Assembly (NCBI GenBank): GCA_013399015.1
Contig: VWZX01005784.1
Location: forward strand, 1,221,499 to 1,285,498
Source of the DNA: Galbula dea
Taxonomy: Eukaryota > Chordata > Aves > Piciformes > Galbulidae
DNA: 64,000 nucleotides
Direction: 5' to 3'
A model generated the notes under the pieces. The model had not been told where the DNA came from and did not search any database. It saw only the letters and a list, made by a program, of their open reading frames with translations. Both the position numbers and the translations under genes were made by a program. Positions 47,101 to 56,800 of the stretch are shown here, piece after piece. Within the stretch, counting starts at the first letter, position 1. Every line of letters begins with the position of its first letter.

Positions 47101-50100
47101 CCCTGAGGATGATGGCAATGACCTCACCCACACCTTCTTCAACCCCGACCGGGAGGGCTGGCTCCTGAAACTTGGTGAGTACTGGCAGCTGGGCAGATGT
47201 GGCCTGGGGAGGAGCTGGGCCCTGGGTGTGACACTCCTGGGCTGTGTGCACCTCACCTTGCTGGCCTGGCTCATCAGAGCATGGCCCTGTGGAGGGGTGA
47301 GAGGCTGGAGGTGGGGCACAGCCTTCAAGGGGAAGACATCTGTAGGTCCAGCAGCCCTCTGTCTTCCCTGGGCTGCTCAGCAGGAGCAGACTTGCAGCTG
47401 GTGAGGCCCTGCAGTGCTGCTGGGTGAGCATCCAGGGGGACTCTGCCTCTAGATTGGGAAAGCCCTGGGATGCAGAGCTGGTACCGGGGTTTGGTGTTGG
47501 AGCACAGAGACCATGAGGCCCTTCTCGTCACTGAGTCACAGCAGGGTCCTGTTGGAGCAGGCCCCTGGGAGTGAGTGGCAAGCTGCCTCAGGCTGCGTGC
47601 GTTCCCCCCTCCATGCCACAGACCAGTCCCTGCCTCACCTTCCCACAGCATTATCACCTCTGCATCCTGGCTCCACATGCAGGCAGCATGCATGGCATCC
47701 CCGCAGCCCTGCTCCACAGCCCAGCTGGTGAGGCCAACCAGCCTGCTCCACACCCTGGCTCCTGTGGCTTCTCCTCTCAGCAGCTCTGGGGAATCCTCTG
47801 CCTGGGTTAAGCAAGGGGGGATGATGGGGTGCTGGCAGGAGTGGGGTCTGGTGGGGGCCTTTCCCTGGGGCTCTCGCTGGGGACTCTGTCCTGTCACCAG
47901 GGACGCTGATTTCTGCCATATCGTCACCCCCTCAGGATGGGAGAGGGGCTTTACACCCCAGTGTGCCCTGAGCGGTACAGAACTCAGCCCTGGGGCTGAG
48001 CAAGGGCCATCTATCCCTCAGCTCATGTGAGGGGACACAGGGGAGATCCCCAGACCTGCCTCTCCTGTCCCTGAGCAAGCCCAGCACCCCACTGACAAAG
48101 AGCCCCATGCACAGCAGGTTGGCACCTGCCACCGCTGGGGTCATTGGAGGCTGGAGGAGGCAGAGAGGCAGTAGAGCAGCAATGGGTCCCATTCGTGGGG
48201 CAGGGAGAGACCCCCCCCCAAGAAGGCCGTGGGGCAGGGAGAGACCCCCCCCCAAGAAGGCCGTGGGGAAGGGGCAACCATGCCTTGCACCTCCCTAGCC
48301 CAAGAGATCCCTCCTGCAGAGCCACAGTGAGCCAGGGCAGGTTGACCCCTGCGGCAGTGCCGCTGGCACAGCCCCGCACAGCTTCCCTGCTGCAGCCCTG
48401 CCTCACTGACCCGCGCGGGGTGAGGGAGGTTCTTTGGGGTTTCCTCTTTTTGGGTTTTTTTTCTTTTTTTTATTTTTTCTCTTTTTTTTTTTTTAATTTT
48501 CTTTTCTCCCTCATTTGTATGTTTCCATGATTTTGGCTCTTCCTTTCCTTGCCCCCAACTCCAGGAGGTACGTACCCCTCTCCCTGCTCTGCTCACGCCG
48601 CTGGGGCTTTGTTTCTTTTTCGTTTTTAATTGCTGGTGATTAGTCTCATCGCTGCTGCTGCTGCTAACCACCTGCACTGCCGAGGGGACCTCGCCTGCCG
48701 AGGGGACAGCCCTGCTCCCGCTGCCACCAGGGCAGGGACACGGGGTACTGGTCCTGCTGATGCCGAACGCTCCCCGAGGGCTGCCGAACCCCTCCCCTGC
48801 CCTGGTGCACCCCACGGCCCAGGGACAGAAGGGGCTGTAGCCATGGCCATGCCTTGTCCAGTCCATGCTTCGCTGTGTCCGCAGGCAGCCCGGTCCAGCT
48901 GCAGCGAGTCTTTGCCTCTGGTGCCCCAAGGGATGGGGATGGCTTTGGGGTGTCTTTAGGAAGAGCTTCAGCTTGTGCGTGGAGGATTGGGGATGCTAAA
49001 TGCCTGGAGCTGGATGGGAGCAGGCAGGAGCCATCTGTGTGATGCCCTGTGCTGTGTTGGGGGCCTGCAGCAGTCCCCACGTGGGTGCTGGTACTGCTCA
49101 AGTTCCACTGCCCGCAGCCTCAGGGTGCCAGGGAGCATTGGTGCTCCCCACAGGACTGTGCTGGCCCTTGGTCCCCTATGGCTCCACAGGCCCTGCCCAA
49201 CCCCACTGAGCTCTGCACCCCTGCAGGCCCAAACTCCAGGCCTCTCCTGTACTCTCTGTGCCATGGGACCCTGCCCTGGCACCCTGCCATGTGGCCTTTT
49301 CCCACTCACAGCACTGGGAGAGGAGGTGGCCCTAGGGAGGGTCAGGGGCTGGAGTGGGTCAAGCCCCAGGTTATGAGGCAGGCTTTGCTGGAAGGAAGCA
49401 GAGAGTTCTGTTTCTAGAAAGTCCTGTCCCAGCCTGGCAGTCGACTGGCATGGGCAAGCCAAAGGGTCTGGGGCCTTCCCAACGGGGTGGAGGAGATGAG
49501 CATGGCCCACAGCACACACGGTGCCTCTTTGTGTCTGTGCTGGACCTGGGCAGCATGGCCTGGGTGCTCATCCAGCACCTCCACAGTGGCCAGAGTGGGA
49601 ACGCTGGTGTGACAGAGGAGGAGCCAGGCCCAGGGTTGAGCGGTCCCTGAGCCTGTGGTGGCTGTTGTGGGGATGCCCCTCCAACCAAAATTCCATGAGC
49701 CACGGCCCTAGGGTTGTGCTGTGCCCTGACACCAGGCTGCGCTGGCTGGGACACAGCAGGACTGTGGTCAGTGTGAACAGAAAGTCCCCTGCATCCCACC
49801 GAGAGCCACCTGGCTGCAGCATCCTCTGGTCACATCGAATCAGTGTTTTGGGTGGGAACGGGAGCAGCACTCCGGGACCAGCACCACTATCACCCTCCAC
49901 TTCCATCCTCATCCATCTGCTTTCTGCTCCTGCTCGTGCCCTGCCCGGCGTGGTGTGTGCTGCCTGGCTCTGCTTGCGCCCGGCGCCCGGTGCTTGGCTG
50001 TGTGTGTCCGTGTGGGCTCCAGCTCTGCCGTAGCCTCCGTGTGCTGTGAGCCTCCTGGCGCGTGCCCTGGCCGCGCTGCCCCGGGGCTGCGCCCAACCTG

Positions 50101-51324
50101 CCCCTCTCTGCTTCCAGGGGGCAGGGTGAAGACGTGGAAGCGGCGCTGGTTCATCCTGACTGACAACTGCCTCTACTACTTCGAGTACACAACGGTCAGT
50201 GGCCTGTGCTCGGAGTGTGCTGAGCTGGGGCAGGAAAGGGCACCAGAGCAGCCTGCGTGGCCATGCCGGGGTGCAGGATGCTCTAGGGATGGGAGGGGAG
50301 TGTGGGCAGTATCCAGCCCTGCCTGGCTCACACAGGTGGGGTTTGGTAGGGTCCAGCCTGCAGCTAAAGCCTCTGCTTGTTCTCACCAGGATAAAGAGCC
50401 CCGTGGCATCATCCCCCTCGAGAATCTGAGCATCCGTGAGGTGGAGGACTCGAAGAAGCCTGTAAGTGCCGTGACAGGGTCTCCTGGCGCCAGAGGGGCA
50501 GCCCTGGTGCTTTGGTTGGGACAGGGAAAACCAGAGGGTGCTGCAGCCGCCAAGGGATGCTCCCAAGAGGGCCCCGCAGCAGTCACTGCCTCCATCCATC
50601 ACAGCAGCCAGGTACAGACCCAGGGCTGGTCACCACAGTGTCCAGGACTGGTGGCAAGACATGCCTGGGTGTGTGGGCTAAGGGTCAGAGCATATCCATC
50701 CCTCCCTGCTGTGATGGGGGTGGCTGTGCCAGGGGAGCACCTGCAGCTCTGGTGCTCTGCCACATCGCTGCCAGCCTGGAGTCCCCTTTGGGAGTGAGGG
50801 CTGCCTCTCAATGGTCTCTTCCCTCCCAGAATTGCTTCGAGCTCTACATCCCTGACAACAAGGACCAGGTGATCAAGGCCTGCAAGACAGAGGCAGACGG
50901 GCGTGTGGTGGAGGGGAACCACACGGTGTACCGCATCTCGGCCCCCACGCCGGAGGAGAAGGAGGAGTGGATCAAGTGCATCAAGTGAGTGCTCAGAGGA
51001 GCAGGAGGCCTGGTGCTGGGCAGGGGCACAGCAGGGACCTGTCTGCTGCACGTGAAGGGGGAAGTGCTTCCTGGGACACCCTGCAAAGATGGGGGGAAAC
51101 AGGCTTTTCCAGGGGTGCAAAAGGACCTGCCCGAGGCCCTATCAGGCAGGACAGACCCAACCCCGTAGCACTTCTTGCCAGGCTGTGTGGCCAACCAGAG
51201 CCCTCATTCCCCCTACTCTAACCTGAGCCCTCGTACCCTTGCCAGGGCAGCGATCAGCCGGGACCCTTTCTACGAGATGCTGGCCGCCAGGAAGAAGAAG
51301 GTCTCCTCTACCAAGAGACACTAG
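34618..51324 (+). CDS. CYTH1: Cytohesin-1, ARF guanine-nucleotide exchange factor, complete
   Basis: Membrane-recruited exchange factor for ARF1/ARF6 that also binds integrin beta-2. Exons: 34618-34639, 43803-43885, 44922-44986, 45685-45751, 45950-46068, 46410-46490, 46629-46741, 46813-46961, 47063-47174, (microexon 48565-48567), 50118-50194, 50390-50461, 50830-50984, 51246-51324. All phases agree: 397 aa without and 398 aa with the microexon, matching human. Domains: N-terminal coiled coil about 10-60 (ELENIRRRKQELLADIQRLK), then Sec7 about 73-202 with the catalytic glutamic finger Glu157 in FRLPGEAQKID. The PH domain is about 260-377 (GRVKTWKRRWFILTDNCLYY), followed by a polybasic end ARKKKVSSTKRH that aids lipid binding. 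The first exon encodes MEEEGGY (human MEEDDSY). Intron 1 is 9.2 kb. Orientation and neighbours match mammals. Confidence 0.97.
35190..35350 (+). repeat. Minisatellite of about 36-38 bp period in CYTH1 intron 1
   Basis: Five occurrences of GCCAGG, four of them continuing as GCCAGGTTCTG, begin near 35196, 35216, 35253, 35288 and 35326. They are separated by TGCTTGCAGTGTCCATGCT-like spacers; the last two units are almost identical. Non-coding, just downstream of the CYTH1 CpG-rich region. Confidence 0.75.
38624..38822 (-). other. Candidate antisense terminal exon inside CYTH1 intron 1
   Basis: On the minus strand a frame opens after an acceptor-like TTGCTCACCAG and encodes about 65 residues (ANAPLLEMLRLMAQSHLEDE...). 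It stops at 38624 within a few bases of an overlapping ATTAAA poly(A)-type motif (CTCGTATTAAAGC). I do not recognise the protein. Helical-looking composition and a tidy stop/poly(A) arrangement are the only support. It may be a chance frame. Confidence 0.15.
39079..39151 (+). other. Candidate alternative first exon of CYTH1
   Basis: An ATG at 39079 opens a 24-codon frame (MGTVSELCASSFQAFLCPSV then AAKA) ending in phase 1 at a donor GCAG then GTAGGC. CYTH1 exon 2 accepts exactly phase 1, so the join would read straight into VPSDLTPEE. An inverted CCAAT box (GATTGGCT near 38850) lies upstream. No evidence of conservation is available to me. Confidence 0.2.
48195..48280 (+). repeat. 34-bp tandem repeat, two copies plus a partial
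   Basis: GTGGGGCAGGGAGAGA, a run of nine C, then AAGAAGGCC is repeated with a 34-bp period at 48195 and 48229, with a third truncated start at 48263. It sits in the CYTH1 intron upstream of the microexon. Confidence 0.9.
48565..48567 (+). CDS. CYTH1: CYTH1 3-nt microexon (GAG), triglycine switch
   Basis: TTGCCCCCAACTCCAG / GAG / GTACGTAC is a complete 3-nt exon between a good acceptor and a strong donor. It lies in the intron between the exon ending at 47174 (CTT G) and the exon starting at 50118 (GG GGC AGG). Its inclusion changes the joined codons from GGG GGC to GGA GGG GGC, that is from Gly-Gly to Gly-Gly-Gly in the first PH-domain loop. A 3-nt alternative exon with this effect is established for mammalian cytohesins. 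The two-glycine form prefers PI(3,4,5)P3; the three-glycine form also binds PI(4,5)P2. A long T-rich tract lies just upstream (48432-48530). Confidence 0.85.
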
Positions 51325-52520
51325 CAGCCTTCATTGCCTTGTGAAGCCAGCATGCCACCAGCAGTCCAAGCATCTCCCCTCCCCAGAGGGCTGCAGGGGC
51401 TGTGTTGCTGCTGGGGCTCAGGACTCAGATGCAGCTTTGCAGTTTCTTTACCATGGGAAGAAGGAGGGGGCACAGGCATTTTGATGGCTCTGGCCCCCTC
51501 CTCACTGCCTCATCTCCAGGACTGTGTTTTCATGGGCTGGAGCTGGGACGCAGACACCCCTGCTCACAGGGAGCCCTGTCCTGCCCCAGGCTCGGCTGTG
51601 GGACAGAGAGCACCGCACATCTGTGCTGTCCTCTCTCCCACCTCAGCTAGATGGGCACCACAGACATCCTCACCACTCCTGAGCCTCCCCAGCAGACATG
51701 TCTTGGAGTGCTTGGGGTGTCCCATCAGGAAGGTGAAAGGCTGGTGGTTGGCAGCTTGTGGTTTTGGGGTGCTGCAGGTGGCAGGTGAATGGGGCCTCAA
51801 TGATGGCATGACTCCTGGTCCTCGTTCTAGCGGGCCTGGTTCTATCCAGTTTTTCACATGCCACTTCCTTGGGCCCTTTCAGCTGTCCCTTGCACTAGGG
51901 ATGGTCCTCATGTGCACAGGGAGAGCTGAAGGACGACAGGGAGTTGTTAGCCTCCCGTAGTGGTGCCACATGGGGCACAGAGATGTCCTTGCCCAGCTGT
52001 GGGGTGCCAGAGCTCAAATGAGGACCCTGGGCTGGCAGCACCAGGTAGAATTTCCCTGGCATGTCCTTGCAGCATGGTCTCCTTGACAAGGGGTAGGGAA
52101 GGCTGTGATGGGGTGACCATCGTCTCCTCAAGCATGAGCCCTCTATCTGGAGCAGGTGGTGGGGCATGTCTGGAGCCTGTGCCAGGGACAGCAGCTGGTG
52201 GGGGGGTCCAGCCAGGCTGGGGGCTGCAGCTCCTCTGCCTCTGCCTTGCTAACACCCATGTCTTCTGTTTCCTGGCCACCACACATGGTCTGGAGAGAGA
52301 GGCACCTGGATCAGTATTAGTCTATTTATCAGAGGTGTAAATACTCCTGTATAGTTTTCTCCTTTTAGATTATTTTGTATGTGGGGTGGGTCTGTGCAGA
52401 GGCCTCTCGGGGGGATGGGGGCAGGGATCTTTTTATGCTAATTTTCTTTTTTTTTTCTGCCATGGCCTTGTAAACTAGTGCTGAGGATCTGCAGCAAATA
52501 AAGACTGAACCTGGCTCAGC
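51325..52520 (+). terminator. CYTH1 3'UTR with poly(A) signal AATAAA at 52497-52502
   Basis: Non-coding sequence after the stop codon, becoming A/T-rich near its end (TTTTAGATTATTTTGTATG). AATAAA at 52497-52502 is followed by TGTGCTCTGTGTGCAG, a good GT-rich downstream element. Confidence 0.8.
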
Positions 52521-53846
52521 CTCCTGTGCTCTGTGTGCAGCTCAGGGCAGGCAGGAGCCCCTAGACCCCACCCTATGCCCTGGCTTTGTGACTGCGTTTG
52601 CTCTTCTCCCAGACCCAAGGTTTCGGTGCCCAGCGCAGTAGCGATGCCATCTTGGATGGAAGTGGCAGTGCTGCAGCCAGTGTGGTCCTGGTTTGAGCCT
52701 TCAGCTGTTGCCATCCAAAGCTTCATCTTTCTTGGTGCACTGGGAGGTATTTGCGTGCCTTGTGCCTTTGCCAGCACCCTTCATCTTTCCCCTGGCCACC
52801 AGGAAGGTGCCTCAGGGACCTCGCTGCAGGGTGGCCATGGCAGGGCAGGATGCCAGCAGATCCTGTGTGCAGTGGCACTGGCACCACGCTTGGCTGGGCA
52901 GGGGGGCACAGGGACCTGTGGGCTGGAGCGTGTGGTGCCAGACCCCTCCAACCCCTGGCTGCACAGCAGCACACACTGCACTGGTGTGAGGGGCCTGGGA
53001 CAAGAGGGTCTGTGGGGTACAGCCTCAGGTGCCTCCTCCTTACACCTCAGCATATCCCAGTCCAGCTGGCCCAGCTCCGGGGAGAGGAAGGCACCTGTGG
53101 CAGGGGCCAGCAGGGGTTGTACCCAGGTGGTATCAGTTGTAAATGGGAGTGTGACTGTTGTGCTTGACCTAGGCAAGACCTAACGTGCCTGCAGGCTTTT
53201 CCCTCGCCCCATCCCCGTGGTTCCTGTGGGAGCTCTGTGTGTGTGTGTGTGCAGCAGATGGTCCTGGCACGGCCTGGCTGGTTACCAGTTACCAGTTCTC
53301 TACCAGTGGTGCCTCCCAGGTGAGGTTCCTGGCATGGCCTCACCGGTTACTAGGATACCTAACAGCCCACTCCCTTAGTGTTGTGCCTAGCCCTTCCTCG
53401 GCTCCAGCTGTCCTGTTTACCTCAAGCTGGGGCAGTCCTGTCACCACCTGGTGAGTCCAGCCAGGGGACACTGGGCAAACAGCCCTTGTCACCGCCCAAG
53501 GGGCAGGAGGTGAGGTGGGAGCCCTGCAGCACTGGGGCCGTCTGCTGGCTGTGGACAGTGACTGGAGGGTGTTGGAGGGCTGAGGGGTGTGACAGGGCAG
53601 GGAGCAGTACAGCCAGGCAGGATTGGGGCAGGATCGGGGTAATGGAGCTGGGAGGACAGTGAGCCCAGGCAGGGATGGGTCCAGCTTCTCCCTGCAAGGC
53701 TGCACCGTGCAGAGGGAAGGCTAAGGGCAGTGGCAGGGAGCAGCAAGGGGAGGGTGGAACAGTGGGGGTGTGAGGTCTGCACAGTCTCTGGCTGAGTAGG
53801 ACTTTGCTGACCGCCACACGCACACCCATCCAGGTGCTGAGGAGCC
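52520..53846. other. CYTH1-DNAH17 spacer and DNAH17 promoter region
   Basis: 1.3 kb without coding features. It contains a GT dinucleotide run (53236-53251) and a diverged direct duplication carrying GTTACC motifs (listed separately). CpG content is low, unlike the promoters of the other genes here, as is common for tissue-restricted ciliary or testis genes. Confidence 0.5.
53261..53352 (+). repeat. Diverged 66-bp-offset direct repeat with RFX half-site-like GTTACC motifs
   Basis: CCTGGCACGGCCTGGCTGGT-TACC (from 53263) recurs as CCTGGCATGGCCTCACCGGT-TACT (from 53329). The first copy has tandem GTTACC at 53281-53286 and 53288-53293; the second has GTTACT at 53346-53351. GTTRCC is the half-site of X-boxes bound by RFX factors that drive ciliary genes. 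The site lies about 550 bp upstream of the DNAH17 start. No full inverted X-box is present. Confidence 0.4.
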
Positions 53847-56800
53847 ATGGCAGAGGCTGGGGCTGGTGCTTGTGGGAAGTTGGCTGAGTTGGATGAGCGG
53901 CTTGGCTTCCTGAAAGCCTATGCCAAGCTGATTCTGCGGGTCCAGCCAAACAAGTGGAGTGAGTTTGTGGGCAGTGAGGAGGCCACGGCCATACTGGACG
54001 AGTTCTTCAGCCAGCCGGATGTGACAGAGCTGGTGCTGGACCTGAATCCTGCTGGGCAGCTCCAGGCAACCATTGGCTTCCTGCCCAACCTCATGGGCAA
54101 GGGCATCTATTTTGTGAAGAAGAAGAAGGTGAACATCACCCAGGAGAACTGCAGGAGAGAACTGCTGGTGGGAAACATCCCACACATGGAGCAGTTGATC
54201 ACAGTAGTGCAGAAGGTAGGTTGCCCACACAGGTGGGCACTAGGTCCAGGCTTAGGGCAAGCAGGGTGAGCCAAGCTCCCTGCACACACTACCGCCACCT
54301 GAACATCCTCTGCAGACTGCTGTAGTCAAAACTTCAGGTAGCTAATTTAACTAAAATAGATTAATAGAGAGAAAATTGCCCCAGGTGCTGCCCCTGGCCT
54401 CATGGTAGCTCCCAGCCACCCACCCCACTGTGATAGTGTGTTGACTGAGTCCCACTAGGACACAGAGCTGTGTGAAGGTCACAAGTTCAGCTTTTCTCCT
54501 GGGCCCCAGCTGGATCACTTCCTTTATGTGGTTTTAAAAGCTCAGTGTATTTCCTTCTTCCCTGTGCCCCGCAGCTGGGAAATGTCTGAGTGGATTTCTC
54601 TCAAATTTCCCATGAACATTCCTGCTCAGAGAGCTGACAGCCCAGAGCACTCCACAGCTGAGTCAGCCCAGGGGTCCCTGCAGTTTCTTCTCAATGCTGA
54701 GGGCTTTGGCTCCTGTGCCAGCTCCTGACTCCACTGGGTGCACCCGCTGTGCCGCTCCCAGCACTTCCCAACCCATGAGAGCTAGAAACTCACCACAGGG
54801 TAAAGGGACTCTTGGTACCACTAACAAGATAAAAGCAACAGAAAAAGCCGTAAGTGGCTGCAGGAGCTGTGGCTGGGCTGAGGCCATGTTTAGATGGGCA
54901 GCAAAAGTGCCATCCTTTGCCATGGGAGAGCCTGTCAAAGCACTCGACTGAGCCCTCTCCTGCAGACCATAGTGCCCCTGCTCCTGTGTGAGGAGAACCT
55001 CATGGACTGGCCAAGGGTGGTGTTGGAGGATATCAGGCAACAAACCAATCACCTAAAGAATGAGCTGCTTATGATGGCTGGGAGGATCCAGGGGAAGGTG
55101 ATGCTCCCACTGCCAGATGATGGCTTCAGCTCCATCGAGGACTGGTGAGTGCTGCTGGACCCACTGGGTGCCTGGGCAGCATGGGTCCCGCTGGGACACT
55201 AGCTCCATCCCTGAGCATCCCTGGGAACAAACACCCTTCAGCAGCAGAGCATCCTGGAGAGGCTCATGCTGGACTGCTGTGCTGGTAGAGGTGGCCACAA
55301 GCAGGCCCATGGAGCTTCCCCTGGGCAGCAGGGCTCCCTGTGGCAGTTGGGGGCCAGCTGCAGTGCTGGAGCTGTAACCCAGCTGTCTGCCAGCTTGGCA
55401 GAGCCCACAGACACTTCAGTGTGTCTGCACACCATCGAGACCACCGTCACGGAGTGGTCCAACCAGATCAGAGCCATCCTGAGCAAGGACTCAGCAGAGC
55501 CACTGCTGGAAGGGCTGCACCCCTTGCCCAGGACCGAGTTTGAGTTCTGGCACACCAGGATGGCCAACCTGCAGAGCCTCAATGACCAGGTACCACCTCA
55601 CCCATGGGCAGCCAGCAGCTGTGTGTCCCTGGTACTGAGCCCTCAGTGCTGAGCCTGCCACCTCTCTCCTGCCAGCTGCTCTCACCCCAGGTGACAAAAA
55701 TGGCCAAGATACTGGGGAAGGCTAACAGCTACTACTGGCCAGAGCTCCAGAGCCTGCTCAGGGATGTCAGTGCCGGTAAGGCCCCTGGTGATGTGGTGGG
55801 CAGCTGCCTCTCACTCTGGCAAGGCTTCTTCATCTCTGATGCAGAATTTCTCTGCTTGTCCAGGCCTGGAGGAAGCCAAAGATGTCAACCTTTACCTGCA
55901 ACCACTTCAGAAATGTCTGGAAAAGATGGAGCAAGTGGATTACTCTCAGGTAAGTTATAATGGCACATACCCAGGCACTGCCTGGCTTCTTTGTCAGGTG
56001 GAGGCACTGGCACTGTGTCCAGAGGCTGCATCCGGCCCTGGCTCTGCCCCACCCTTGTCAGCATGGCCACAGCCCCACACTAACGAGTTCTGCTCCCACA
56101 GCTGCAGCCCTGTGTGAGCAGGGTGCTGTGCACTCTCCGCCTCCTCCGAGCTCACTGCCAGCACTACCGCTCCCTCACCTGCACCGTCGTCATCCTGCAG
56201 GGAATCTGCAACCTCATCCTGGAGATGGTAGAGCCCCAGCACCAAGCCTCCACTGCCTCCTCCAGCCACCCCACTGTGGGACCTTTACCAGGAGGGAGGA
56301 CACAGGGCAGGCAGGGGGTGATGTAGAGACATCCCAGTCAAGGGAGCAGCAAAGCCCCCATGCAGGGCTGGAGGGGGATTGGGGCAGGGTGTGGGCTGCA
56401 GGCAGTCACCAGAGAGCCTGTGGGACCTGGGGGTAGGGGGGCGGAGAGGAGCAAAAGGAGCTCCCCATGTTCCCCTCTGCTAAGGGCCCCTACTTGTATC
56501 TGTCTGTCCTAGACCCGGAACTTCCTGCACCCAGAGAACGTGATGAAGGGGCTGCAGGGCCAAACCAAAGAGACCTTAGGTAGAATCACGCTGAGCATTT
56601 CCACCATCGAGAAGCTCTTCCAGTCCTACAGCACTTACTGCTCTGACTCAGCATCAACATCATCCTTGTTCCCGGTGGGTGCAGAGGATGGTGTGGGTCT
56701 GCCTGGCCCTGTCCAACATCATCTCCACTTGCTGATAGCTGCTCTCCACTTCCAGGAGGAGCCGCAGCTCTGGGAGTTGAACACCTCCTTCATCTTCAGG

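Noticed and set aside
48195..48280. Regular 34-bp repeats considered as a CRISPR-like array
   Set aside because: Units are directly adjacent without spacers, in a eukaryotic intron; this is a simple tandem repeat.
49568..50602. 344-codon minus-strand frame
   Set aside because: It overlaps CYTH1 PH-domain exons on the opposite strand and has no recognisable domain.
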